Origin: Haloimpatiens sp. FM7315
Lineage (GTDB): Bacteria; Bacillota; Clostridia; Clostridiales; Clostridiaceae
Length of the DNA: 64,000 nucleotides
Assembly: GCA_041861885.1 (NCBI GenBank)
Contig: JBGVUE010000001.1
Span: 422,001-486,000 of the forward strand
Direction of reading: 5' to 3'
Made by a program: the position numbers and the translations under genes
The notes under the pieces: generated by a model
Databases searched by the model: none
What the model was told of the DNA's origin: nothing
The model's input: only the letters and a program-made list of their open reading frames with translations
Shown: one piece after another, positions 45,751 to 54,575 of the stretch
Layout of the letters: the number at the start of each line of letters is the position of its first letter
Position numbering within the stretch: position 1 is the stretch's first letter

Positions 45751-45788
45751 TTAAAAGGCGGTTTGTAAAAATACATACTGCCTTTTAA
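45751..45788 (+). other. Intergenic hairpin after methylaspartate ammonia-lyase
   Basis: A 12-base-pair stem (45751-45762 with 45777-45788, one G-U pair) and a 14-base loop, 16 bases after the stop. No T run follows. It may be a partial terminator or a 3' stabiliser separating mal from the mesaconase genes. Confidence 0.5.
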
Positions 45789-45862
45789 GTGCATATAAAA
45801 CCTATGTATAAAAAGCTAGATTAGTGTGAAATATACACTATATAAACTAAGGGGGTAATCCT

Positions 45863-46705
45863 ATGAGAGAAATAAATGTAAATACAATTACAGAAAATAT
45901 AACTAAAATGTGTATAGATGCAAATTATTATTTAAACGATGATATAAAAAACAGTATAAAAGAAGCTAAAAAGAAAGAAGATTGGGATATAGCAAAGGGG
46001 ATACTAGATAAGATAATAGTAAATTCTGAAATAGCTAGGGATGAAAAAATGCCAATGTGCCAAGATACAGGTATGGCTTGCATATTTGTAGAAATAGGAC
46101 AAGAAGTGCATATAGTTGGAGGAAGTTTGGAGGAAGCAATTAATAAAGGAGTTGCTGAAGGTTACATAAGTGGATATTTAAGAAAATCTGTAGTTAAAGA
46201 TCCTTTAGATAGAGTTAATACTAAAAACAATACTCCAGCAATAATATACTACAATATAGTTCCTGGTGATAAACTTAAAATAACTGTAGCTCCAAAGGGT
46301 TTTGGTTCTGAAAATATGAGCCAAATTAAAATGCTAAAACCAGCAGATGGTATAGAAGGAGTAAAAGAATTTATATTAAAAGTAGTTAAAGATGCAGGTC
46401 CTAACCCATGTCCTCCAATAGTTGTAGGAGTAGGAATAGGTGGAACTTTTGATAGAGCTGCAAACCTTGCAAAAAGAGCATTAATAAGACCAATATCAGA
46501 AAAGAATAGCAATAAATTCTATGCAGATTTAGAAGAAGAATTGTTAGATAAAATCAATAAATTAGGAATAGGACCACAAGGTTTTGGTGGAAGAACTACT
46601 GCACTAGCTGTAAATATTGAAACTTTTGCAACTCACATAGCAGGGCTTCCAGTAGCTGTTAATATAAACTGCCACGCTACAAGACATGCTGAAATAGAAC
46701 TTTAA
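45863..46705 (+). CDS. Mesaconate hydratase (class I fumarase type), alpha subunit
   Basis: 280 residues, N-terminal half of a two-subunit class I fumarase/tartrate dehydratase. ATG 45863 follows AAGGGGGTAA. Three cysteines expected to hold the [4Fe-4S] cluster are in MPMCQDTG, NPCPPIVVGVGIGG and NINCHATRHAE. Fumarase cannot be excluded by sequence, but its place between methylaspartate ammonia-lyase and citramalate lyase indicates hydration of mesaconate to (S)-citramalate. Confidence 0.9.
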   Translation: MREINVNTITENITKMCIDANYYLNDDIKNSIKEAKKKEDWDIAKGILDKIIVNSEIARDEKMPMCQDTGMACIFVEIGQEVHIVGGSLEEAINKGVAEGYISGYLRKSVVKDPLDRVNTKNNTPAIIYYNIVPGDKLKITVAPKGFGSENMSQIKMLKPADGIEGVKEFILKVVKDAGPNPCPPIVVGVGIGGTFDRAANLAKRALIRPISEKNSNKFYADLEEELLDKINKLGIGPQGFGGRTTALAVNIETFATHIAGLPVAVNINCHATRHAEIEL

Positions 46706-46725
46706 TAGGTGAGGGGGAGAACATA

Positions 46726-47286
46726 ATGGAAAAAAGAATAAGCACTCCTTTAACAGAGGAAAAAGTAAAAAATTTAAAAACAGGTGATTCAGTTTTAATA
46801 TCTGGAACAATTTATACTGCAAGAGATGCAGCTCATGCAAGACTTGTAAAGCTAATTGAGGATGGAAAAGAACTTCCTATGGATATAAAAGATGGAATAA
46901 TATATTATGTAGGACCATCACCTGCAAAACCAGGCAAAGCTTTGGGTTCAGCAGGACCAACTACAAGTTATAGAATGGACCCATATGCACCAGTTCTTTT
47001 AGATAATGGGCTAAAAGGAATGATTGGAAAGGGATTAAGGTCTACTGAGGTTATTGATGCTATAATTAGAAATCATGGAGTGTATTTTGCAGCCATAGGT
47101 GGAGCTGCAGCACTTATAGGACAATGCGTTAAAGAAGCAGAACTTATTGCCTATGAAGATTTAGGAGCTGAGGCTGTAAGAAGACTTGAGGTTAAGGATT
47201 TGCCAGTAGTTGTGGTTATAGATAGTGAAGGAAACAATTTATATGAAAGTGGACAAAAGGAATATTTAGATTCATTAAAGAAATAG
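46726..47286 (+). CDS. Mesaconate hydratase (class I fumarase type), beta subunit
   Basis: 186 residues, the C-terminal half of the hydratase. ATG 46726 follows GAGGGGGAGA, 20 bases after the alpha gene. SAGPTTSYRMDPYAP and GMIGKGLRS are fumarase beta-domain signatures; the swivelling domain closes the active site of the alpha subunit. Confidence 0.92.
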   Translation: MEKRISTPLTEEKVKNLKTGDSVLISGTIYTARDAAHARLVKLIEDGKELPMDIKDGIIYYVGPSPAKPGKALGSAGPTTSYRMDPYAPVLLDNGLKGMIGKGLRSTEVIDAIIRNHGVYFAAIGGAAALIGQCVKEAELIAYEDLGAEAVRRLEVKDLPVVVVIDSEGNNLYESGQKEYLDSLKK

Positions 47287-47356
47287 AAGTAAATTTAATA
47301 TTGAAAAATTGCTTTTTAGATGAATAAATATAACTTCAATAAAAGTAGGTGAAAAT

Positions 47357-47626
47357 ATGAAAATAGAAAAGGTAGCAAAAGCAGGTACTTTAGAATCAAA
47401 TGATGTTATGATAACCGTAATGCCAAATGATAAAGGCATAGAAGTTGACATTGATAGTATAGTAATTAAACAATTTGGAGAAGAAATAAGAAAAACTATA
47501 ATTGATGCCCTAAAGGAATTAGGAGTAACAAAAATAAAGATAAAAGCAGAAGATAAGGGAGCTCTAGATTACACTATAAGGTCAAGAGTTGAAACAGCAG
47601 TTAAAAGGGCGAGTGCATTAAATTAA
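47357..47626 (+). CDS. citD: Citramalate/citrate lyase acyl carrier protein (gamma)
   Basis: 89-residue carrier that bears the phosphoribosyl-dephospho-CoA prosthetic group. ATG 47357 (MKIEKVAKAGTLESNDVMIT) follows GTAGGTG. The attachment serine is Ser14 in GTLESND. In this gene order the substrate is most likely citramalate, not citrate. Confidence 0.93.
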   Translation: MKIEKVAKAGTLESNDVMITVMPNDKGIEVDIDSIVIKQFGEEIRKTIIDALKELGVTKIKIKAEDKGALDYTIRSRVETAVKRASALN

Positions 47627-47750
47627 ATATAATAGTTAATAACTGAAAATTTTTATATTTCACATAAACAATATATTTCTTGAAATATTGCAAGATACAA
47701 TAGAGATAGGGTTAAAAGTAGGGTTTAATAAAGAATGAGGTGAAAAAAAC

Positions 47751-48623
47751 ATGAAAAGATTGAGAAGAACTATGTTATTTATGCCAGGTAATAATCCAGG
47801 AATGCTTCAAAGTGCAGGGATTTTAGGTGCAGATTCTATAATACTAGATTTAGAGGATGCAGTTAGTTTAACTGAAAAAGATAGCGCAAGAATCCTTGTA
47901 AGAGAGGCAATTAAAAATGTGGACTATGGTGAGGTAGAAGTGGTAGTTAGGGTAAATCCTTTAGATACCAGCTTTGGCCCACTAGATTTAGATGCTATTG
48001 CAAGGGTTAAACCTGACGTAATAATGGTTCCAAAAGCTACTGAAGAGCAAATTAAAGAAGTAGATTTAAAGCTATCTGAAATAGAAAAAGAAGAGGGCTT
48101 TGAAAAGGAAAGTATAAAGTTATTTGCTTTAATTGAAACCGCTTTTGGTCTTGAAACTGTTTACGATGTTATAAAGGCCTCTAAAAGAGTAGAAGGGGTG
48201 CTTTTAGGAGGAGAAGATTTAACTTCAGATTTTGGAGTTAAGAGAACTAAAAAAGGTGATGAAATACTATATGCTAGAAATAAGGTAGCTACTGCCTGTA
48301 GAGCTATGAAGGTAGATGCTATAGATACTCCATTTACAGATACCAATGATTATGAAGGACTAGAACTTGACACTATGAAAGCTAAAAGTTTAGGAATGAC
48401 AGGTAAGTCTTCTATAAATCCAAGACAAATAGATACAATTCATTCAGTTTTTGCACCTACAGAAGATGAGATTAAACACGCTATAAGGGTTTTAGAAGCT
48501 AAAAAAGAAGCTGAAAGTGAAGGCAAGGGTGTATTTTCATTAGATGGAAAAATGGTAGATGCACCAGTTATAAATAGAGCTAATACAACTTATGAGTTGG
48601 CTAAAAATCTAGGTCTTGTTTAA
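47751..48623 (+). CDS. citE: Citramalate/citrate lyase beta subunit
   Basis: 290 residues, HpcH/HpaI aldolase-like TIM barrel that cleaves the acyl-carrier thioester to pyruvate (from citramalate). ATG 47751 follows GAGGTG. RRTMLFMPGNNPGML, LDLEDAVS, GGEDLTSDFG and GKSSINPRQI are family motifs. The 124-base gap upstream is AT-rich and contains a small ATATTTC/GAAATAT repeat near 47690. Confidence 0.95.
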   Translation: MKRLRRTMLFMPGNNPGMLQSAGILGADSIILDLEDAVSLTEKDSARILVREAIKNVDYGEVEVVVRVNPLDTSFGPLDLDAIARVKPDVIMVPKATEEQIKEVDLKLSEIEKEEGFEKESIKLFALIETAFGLETVYDVIKASKRVEGVLLGGEDLTSDFGVKRTKKGDEILYARNKVATACRAMKVDAIDTPFTDTNDYEGLELDTMKAKSLGMTGKSSINPRQIDTIHSVFAPTEDEIKHAIRVLEAKKEAESEGKGVFSLDGKMVDAPVINRANTTYELAKNLGLV

Positions 48624-48698
48624 TTAAATTAGAAATCAATGTGTATTAAAATACATTAGAAGTAAAAAGGTTTTAACAGAAGTTAGAGGTGGTAAAAA

Positions 48699-50240
48699 AT
48701 GAAAAATGTATTAGGTAGAATTATACCTGAAAAAATCCAAGGTTATAAGGAAGTTAAGCCTTTTATGGGGGCTTTTAAGGAAGAGGGAATAAAAACTATA
48801 AAATCCCTAAAGGTTAAAACAGTAAAGCCAACAGATTCAAAGGTTTTAAATAGTTTAGAGGAAGCTTTAGATAAATTAGAAATTAAAGACGGCATGACAA
48901 TATCCTTTCATCATCATTTAAGAAACGGAGATTATGTTCTTAATATGGTAGTAGATGCTATAGCTAAAAGGGGAATTAAAGATATAACTGTTGCTGCAAG
49001 TTCAATATTCCCAGCTCATGCTCCTTTAGTTGAGCATATAAAATCTGGTGTAGTAACAGGAATTTATGCCAATTATATGTCAGGACCTGTAGCAAGGGCC
49101 ATATCTCTTGGACTACTAAAAAACACAGCGGTTATGCACACTCATGGTGGAAGAGCTAGAGCTATTGAAAGTGGAGATTTACATATAGATGTAGCATTTT
49201 TAGGGGCTCCTACTGCGGACACTTATGGAAACATAAATGGAGTAGAAGGAAAAGCTGCTTGCGGTTCTTTAGGATATGCAGTGCCAGATGCAGAGTATGC
49301 AGATAAGGTTGTTGCTATAACTGATAATTTAGTTCCCTATCCAGCATGTCCTATAGAAATAAGTCAAGAGCATGTTGATTATGTAGTAAAAGTAGATAGT
49401 ATAGGAGATCCTAAGGGAATAGTTTCAGGAACTACTAAAATAACTAAAGATCCTGTAGGGCTTAGAATTGCTAAAATGGCTTCAGAGGTTATAAAGGCCT
49501 CTGGGTTAGTTAAAGATGGATTTTCTTTTCAAACTGGTGCTGGTGGAACTTCTCTTGCAGTAGCGGCAGAATTAAAGGAAATAATGAAGAAAAAGGGAGT
49601 AGTAGGGAGCTTTGCAGCTGGTGGAGTTACTGGATATATTGTAGATATGCTAGATGAGGGATTATTTAGAAATATATTTGATGTACAGTGTTTTGATTTA
49701 AAAGCTGTAGAGTCTTATAAAAACAACAAAAATCATCAGGGAATGGGTGCATCTATGTACGGAAATCCTCATAACAAAGGCTGCGTTGCAAATAACTTAG
49801 ATGTTATGATTTTAGGTGCTACAGAAATAGATACAGATTTTAATGTTAACGTTACTACAGGTTCTGATGGAATTATCATGGGAGGTTCTGGTGGACATAG
49901 TGATACAGCAGCAGGAGCAAAACTTTCCATTGTAGTTACAAATTTAATAAAAGCAAGACTTCCTATTATAAAAGATAGGGTAACTACAGTAACAACTCCA
50001 GGAGAAAGCATAGATGTAATAGTAACTGAAAGAGGTATTGCAGTAAATCCTAATAGAAAGGATTTACTTGAAAAATTGAAGAAAACTAACTTAAAGCTTA
50101 TGACTATAGAAGAATTAAAAATCATGGCAGAAAAAATTACAGGGAAACCAAAGCCAATAGAATTTACAGATGAAGTAGTAGCTGTAGTTGAATATAGGGA
50201 TGGCACTGTAATAGATGTAGTTAAAAAGCCTATTCTTTAA
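48699..50240 (+). CDS. citF: Citramalate/citrate lyase alpha subunit (CoA-transferase)
   Basis: 513 residues; exchanges the acetyl group on the carrier for citramalate. ATG 48699 follows AGAGGTGG. The fold is CoA-transferase like, with MTISFHHHLRNGDY, THGGRARAIE, QTGAGGTSLAVAAELKE and MGGSGGHSDTAAGAK. Together with CitD and CitE it yields acetate and pyruvate from citramalate. Confidence 0.96.
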   Translation: MKNVLGRIIPEKIQGYKEVKPFMGAFKEEGIKTIKSLKVKTVKPTDSKVLNSLEEALDKLEIKDGMTISFHHHLRNGDYVLNMVVDAIAKRGIKDITVAASSIFPAHAPLVEHIKSGVVTGIYANYMSGPVARAISLGLLKNTAVMHTHGGRARAIESGDLHIDVAFLGAPTADTYGNINGVEGKAACGSLGYAVPDAEYADKVVAITDNLVPYPACPIEISQEHVDYVVKVDSIGDPKGIVSGTTKITKDPVGLRIAKMASEVIKASGLVKDGFSFQTGAGGTSLAVAAELKEIMKKKGVVGSFAAGGVTGYIVDMLDEGLFRNIFDVQCFDLKAVESYKNNKNHQGMGASMYGNPHNKGCVANNLDVMILGATEIDTDFNVNVTTGSDGIIMGGSGGHSDTAAGAKLSIVVTNLIKARLPIIKDRVTTVTTPGESIDVIVTERGIAVNPNRKDLLEKLKKTNLKLMTIEELKIMAEKITGKPKPIEFTDEVVAVVEYRDGTVIDVVKKPIL

Positions 50241-50250
50241 AATCATATAA

Positions 50251-50285
50251 AAAGTGTTAGCTTAAATAAAAGCTGGCACTTTTTT
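50251..50285 (+). terminator. Rho-independent terminator between citF and citC
   Basis: A 13-base-pair stem (50251-50263 with 50270-50282, two G-U pairs), six-base loop, T run 50280-50285. It would reduce expression of the maturation genes relative to the lyase subunits. Confidence 0.8.
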
Positions 50286-50337
50286 AAAACTTAGACTTTG
50301 ATTTCATAGAAAATATAAGATATAAGGGTGATTTTAC

Positions 50338-51384
50338 ATGTATGATTTGAAATTATCAAAAATAAATTTAAAACAAAATTCTGAAGTTGAAGAAGTAGAA
50401 AAGTTTTTAGAAAGTTTTAATTTAATTCTGGATAAAGATGTGGATTATACTGTAGTTTTAAGAAACAATGTGGATAAAATAGTTGCTACTTGTTCTAAAG
50501 CTAAAACTGTATTTAAATGTTTTGCAGTATCTTCTGATCTTCAAGGCGAAGGAGTTACCTCAACTCTTATAACGGATTTAATAGATAGATCCTTTAATGA
50601 AGGAATTTACCACAATTTTATATTTACTAAGCCTCAGAATATAGATATATTTTCATCACTAAATTTTAAACTAGTTCAAAAGGTAGAAAAAGTAGCTCTA
50701 CTAGAAAGAGGAATATACCATATTGAAACTGTCCTTAAAGATATTATTGATAAATACAGTATAGATTTAAATAAAAAAAGAGCTTCTATTGTTATGAACT
50801 GCAATCCCTTTACCAAGGGACATAGGTATTTAATTGAAAAAGCTGCTTTGGATTTTGAAGAAGTTTTAGTTTTTATAGTACAGGAGGATAAATCTCTTTT
50901 TCCCTTTAAAGAAAGATATGAATTAGTTAAAAAAGGGGTAGAAGATTTACAAAATGTAAAAGTTATACCTGGAACAGAGTACATAATATCAAGTGCTACT
51001 TTTCCTTCCTATTTTTTAAGGAAGGAAGATGAAAGACTAAGGCAGTATACTAAGCTAGATGCCAGTGTATTTGGTAAATATTTTTGCAGAGAATTAAATA
51101 TAAGAACTAGACTTTTAGGTGAGGAGCCCTACTGTAAAGTAACAAGAGCCTATAACGTAGCATTAAAAGAGGTATTAAAAGATTATGAAGTTAAGGTCAT
51201 AGAACTTAAGAGAAAAGAATTTATGGGAGAGGCAATAACGGCTTCTAAAGTTAGAGATTATATAAAGAAAGATAGAATGAAAGAATTAGAAGGTCTAGTG
51301 CCTAAGGTTACCTTTGCATTTTTAAATACCAAAAGAGGAAAGGAGATAGTGGAGAATATAAAGAAAAGTAATTCTCCACATTAA
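50338..51384 (+). CDS. citC: Citramalate/[citrate (pro-3S)-lyase] ligase
   Basis: Acetylates the prosthetic thiol of the carrier to activate the lyase; 348 residues. ATG 50338 follows AAGGGTGA. An N-terminal GNAT-like region (FAVSSDLQGEGVTSTLI, residues 60-77) is followed by a nucleotidyltransferase domain with MNCNPFTKGHRYLIE (HxGH-like) and SASKVRDYIK-type ISATFPSYFLR/ITASKVRDYI motifs. Confidence 0.94.
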   Translation: MYDLKLSKINLKQNSEVEEVEKFLESFNLILDKDVDYTVVLRNNVDKIVATCSKAKTVFKCFAVSSDLQGEGVTSTLITDLIDRSFNEGIYHNFIFTKPQNIDIFSSLNFKLVQKVEKVALLERGIYHIETVLKDIIDKYSIDLNKKRASIVMNCNPFTKGHRYLIEKAALDFEEVLVFIVQEDKSLFPFKERYELVKKGVEDLQNVKVIPGTEYIISSATFPSYFLRKEDERLRQYTKLDASVFGKYFCRELNIRTRLLGEEPYCKVTRAYNVALKEVLKDYEVKVIELKRKEFMGEAITASKVRDYIKKDRMKELEGLVPKVTFAFLNTKRGKEIVENIKKSNSPH

Positions 51385-51388
51385 GGAT

Positions 51389-51902
51389 ATGTATAGAGCA
51401 GAAGATATACTAGATGCTAGGGAAAATAGAGTTTTTAAGGAGAAAAAATACTTGAAAAATATTTAAATACCCTAATAGTTGTAAGAGCAAATTATCCAGG
51501 AATTAATAAAGATAATTTTATAACTAGGGAAATAGTTAGTGTAGTTGGAAATCATATTTTGAATATAAAAGACTTTAAAAATAAAATTCTATTTAAAGAA
51601 ATTGAATATACTGCAGATGGACCTATATTTTTTATAGTGGTAAATGAAAATTTCCTAAATATAAAAAAATCTGCATAAATATAGAGGAAAACCACAAGCT
51701 TGGAAGATGTGTGGATATAGATGTGTACAATGAAAAAGGTAAGGGAATAAGTAGAAGAAACTTTGGTTTACCAAGTAGAAAATGCTTTTTATGCAGTGAA
51801 GATGCTCATGTTTGCGTGAGAAGTAGAAAACATAGTGAAAAAGATGTAATAGACTATATAGAAAAGACACTTGAAGATTACAGGGAGAATGCTTATGAAT
51901 AA
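51389..51902 (+). CDS. citX: Apo-citrate lyase phosphoribosyl-dephospho-CoA transferase (two frame breaks)
   Basis: Attaches the prosthetic group to CitD; 171 residues after repair. ATG 51389 lies four bases after the citC stop. The A runs 51443-51448 and 51663-51669 are each one base short. Repair joins MYRAEDILDARENRVFKEKK, ILEKYLNTLIVVRANYPG and NHKLGRCVDIDVYNEKG, then GLPSRKCFLCSEDAHVCVRS. GRxxDIDV and the Cys-rich LC motif are the CitX signatures. It overlaps citG by eight bases. Confidence 0.92.
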
Positions 51903-52773
51903 AGATAATTTTGAAGATAAAGTTTTTGTTTTAGGAAGTTTTGCAATAAAGTCTATGCTCTACGAGGTTAGTGCTTTTCCAAAGCCAGGGCTTGTAACCC
52001 CTTTAAGTAAGGGGGCTCATAGAGATATGGATTACTTTACATTTATAGATAGCACCTGTGCTCTTTTAAAAACCATGATAAAATTCTCTGAATGTGGTTT
52101 TCAGTCTAAAAATGAAAAGGAAATCTTTAAAGAAGCAAGAAATATTGGAAAAGTTGGAGATTTAGATATGGTGAAGAGTACAAAAGGAGTAAATACTCAT
52201 AGGGGAATGATATTTTTAATGGGAGTATCTTTAGGGGCTGTGGCTAAAACCTTGTATGAAAATAAAAGTTTTATTGAAATAGAAGACACTATAAAAAACA
52301 TGACAAAGGGGTTAGTTGACAAGGATTTATATAAAGGCATAAAGTTAAAATCTGAGGAGAATTTAACTTATGGAGAGGTTTTATATAAAAAATATGGAAT
52401 TACTGGCATAAGAGGAGAAGTGGAGAAGGGTATACCTATAGTTTTTAGACATTCTTTAAGATGTTACGAAAAAAACAGAGATTTAAATAACAATGATAGA
52501 TTAATAGATACTTTAATTAATATAATGACAGTTTGTGAAGATACCAATATAATACATAGGCATAATTTAGAAACATTAAAATATATGCAAAGTAAGGCAA
52601 AATACATAGTAGAGCTAGGTGGAATGAGAAAAGAGGGTGGAAGAAAAGCCATAAGGGATTTAAATGATGAATTTATAGAAAAAAACATAAGCCCTGGAGG
52701 CTCAGCTGATATTCTAGCCCTTACGGTTTTCTTTTCTTTAGTTAAAGAAAACTATAATAGTTTAAAGGATTAA
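51895..52773 (+). CDS. citG: Triphosphoribosyl-dephospho-CoA synthase
   Basis: Makes the precursor of the lyase prosthetic group from dephospho-CoA and ATP; 292 residues. ATG 51895 lies seven bases after AGGGAG. KPGLVTPLSKGAHRDMDYFTF and GVNTHRGMIFLMG, and the end block NISPGGSADILALTVFF, are family motifs. Separate citX and citG genes are present, not the fused form of some bacteria. Confidence 0.95.
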   Translation: MNKDNFEDKVFVLGSFAIKSMLYEVSAFPKPGLVTPLSKGAHRDMDYFTFIDSTCALLKTMIKFSECGFQSKNEKEIFKEARNIGKVGDLDMVKSTKGVNTHRGMIFLMGVSLGAVAKTLYENKSFIEIEDTIKNMTKGLVDKDLYKGIKLKSEENLTYGEVLYKKYGITGIRGEVEKGIPIVFRHSLRCYEKNRDLNNNDRLIDTLINIMTVCEDTNIIHRHNLETLKYMQSKAKYIVELGGMRKEGGRKAIRDLNDEFIEKNISPGGSADILALTVFFSLVKENYNSLKD

Positions 52774-52776
52774 TCT

Positions 52777-52800
52777 GAGGCTTAACCTAAGGGCCTCTTT
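52777..52800 (+). terminator. Weak terminator after citG
   Basis: GAGGC (52777-52781) pairs with GCCTC (52793-52797), followed by TTTGTTCT, just after the citG stop. Confidence 0.5.
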
Positions 52801-52884
52801 GTTCTAAATTCTATTAATAGTATATAAAAAGTTCAATCATTGTAGTAACTTTATAAACAGATTTTTATTAATTGTTTTCAGTTG

Positions 52885-53708
52885 TTATTTCCATGTAACT
52901 GGGTAATCCAAATGTTTTGGTAATTTCGTATTTCTGCTACCTTTAGCAGAATTAATTTGTCCCTGTGTTAAAAAAACAGCCTCACTTAGATCTGCATTGC
53001 TAAAATTGGTATCTCTTGTATCTGCTCCTAAGAAAATTGTTCCATTAAATATACAGCCTTCAAAATTAGTAGCAATTAATAGTTTTACGCTTAGGTCTAA
53101 GCCGCTCATATCCCTTTTTTAAAAGTTCTTCCCATAAATTCTGTTAATTGCTTACTAGTACTATTATTAAAAGACTTTGTAATAGAATCACAGACTTTTT
53201 TTAGAATTAAATTAGCTTTATTTCTATAGTTATCAATATTGATATGCTGGATCTTATCTGGAGTAAAATTACATAGAACTTTATTTTCATCAATTAAATT
53301 CTCAATATCATTCCGTAAGTTCTTTGCTGGAATTACTATCTTTGCTTCTTCTAGAAAATAACGTATTTGATATAATTGATAAATAATTATGAAGACATCA
53401 AATATTTCTTTTGATTGCTCCTTTAAAGTTTGCCATGTCTCTTTTTTATAAATACACTGTGTTACATGTTGTCCTGCCCCAAAACAATCATAGCCTATGC
53501 AGCCTTTCATATTCCTTTTTTCTAATTCATCATGAATTTTACATCGATAATTATTCTGTAGTTTGCTGCAAGGATTACCTGCATTTTTATTCTCGGGAAA
53601 ACCATCTATTGTTGAAAAAAATAATGCTACACAGCATAAACCGCTGCATTTAGAACAATCTGATTTTAGTTGATTTAAATTTTCTCTTTTGTTTTCATGT
53701 ATTTTCAT
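52885..53708 (-). CDS. Cys-rich pentapeptide-repeat protein (frame broken)
   Basis: 274 residues after repair. The N-terminal third has a metal- or Fe-S-binding type cysteine cluster (CSKCSGLCC, then CSKL, CKIH, CIGYDCFG), followed by a helical stretch and, at the C-terminus, pentapeptide repeats (ADLSEA, NFEGCIFNGT, TNFSNADL) ending in SQIN-like TQGQINSAKGSRNTKLP. The same domain order is known in Bacillus and Clostridium proteins of unknown function. The two halves are in different frames; one extra base in the plus-strand run 53112-53120 (C3T6) joins them. Alone on the minus strand between two operons. Confidence 0.82.
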
Positions 53709-54090
53709 GTTGTTGTCTCCTTAAGTTAGTATTTAATAGTAAAATTATAAGATAATCTTTTTTAGTATCATAAAAAACTAAAAATAAAAAGGAAAATATT
53801 ATCATAAGTATAATAAATTTTTTTCATAGATTACTTCATAAAAATGTTAATGCACAATGTACATTAACACAGTATTTTTGTATAGTATAACATTTTTAAT
53901 AAATATTATATACTAATATTATTCTAAAATTTATAGTTAATTCTTTACCATTAGGAATTTTTGTATATTTAAAATAAACTTCAAATCTATTTTTATCTAA
54001 AATTAAATTGCCTTTCTTTATTTTTTCACTAGTAATTTTAAAAGAAAATTAAGCATAGAATTAAATGAAGAATTTTACAGGGGTGAGTAT
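53709..54090. promoter_or_regulatory. Divergent intergenic region with an operator-like inverted repeat
   Basis: 382 bases of very AT-rich DNA without a gene. TGTTAATG (53845-53852) and CATTAACA (53862-53869) form a perfect inverted repeat with a nine-base centre. The right arm overlaps a possible -35 (TTAACA 53864-53869) with TATAAC 16 bases later (53886-53891), a candidate promoter for the hydrogenase operon with a leader of about 195 bases. No sigma-54 type GG-N10-GC element was found here. The half-sites resemble those of Rex, but the spacing is too wide. Confidence 0.5.
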
Positions 54091-54530
54091 ATGAATTCTA
54101 AGGAGTGTAGAGATTTAATAAGAAGAATGGAACTTAACATATATAATCTACAAGCTATAAGTTATACAAGTATTAATATATATGAAAAAATGTTTTATGA
54201 AAAATTAATTTTAAGAGAGAGTTGTAAAATTAAAACTTTAAAAGATTTCTTATTTAACATGAAAATAGCTGAAAAAATATCTATAGATTACAAAAAAGGG
54301 AAGAGGCGACTTTTACTTTAGAGGAGCTTAAAAAGTATGATGGAAAAAAGGGCAATAATGCTTATGTAGCTATTGATGGAGTAGTTTATGATGTAACTTA
54401 TAATGCAGTTTGGGCGGGGGGAACACACTTTGGACTTAATGCTGGACAGGATTTAAGTGAAGAGATTAAATCCTGTCATAATAAAGAGAATATTTTAAAA
54501 ACTTTAAAAAAAGTAGGAGTTTTAATTTAA
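54091..54530 (+). CDS. Cytochrome b5-like heme-binding domain protein (frame broken)
   Basis: 146 residues after repair. ATG 54091 follows CAGGGGTGAG. An N-terminal helical part of about 70 residues has no recognised match. It is followed by a cytochrome b5-like domain (FTLEELKKYDGKKGNNAYVAIDGVVYDV as the start, then WAGGTHFGLNAGQDLSEEI and CHNKENIL). His in GTHFG and in SCHNK are candidate ligands. The A6G3 run 54292-54300 is one base short. As first gene of the hydrogenase operon it may pass electrons to or from the enzyme; heme binding is unproven. Confidence 0.75.
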
Positions 54531-54575
54531 AAAATATTAATATGTTTTTAAGTAATTAATAGGAGAGGATTATTA

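Noticed and set aside
50298..50326. Promoter immediately before citC (TTGATT-17-TATAAG)
   Set aside because: The -10 lies 11 bases before the citC ATG, so the ribosome site would not be transcribed; probably chance in AT-rich DNA.
53844..53870. Rex binding site near the hydrogenase
   Set aside because: The half-sites match TGTTAA/TTAACA, but the spacing between them is much wider than the four bases of Rex operators.
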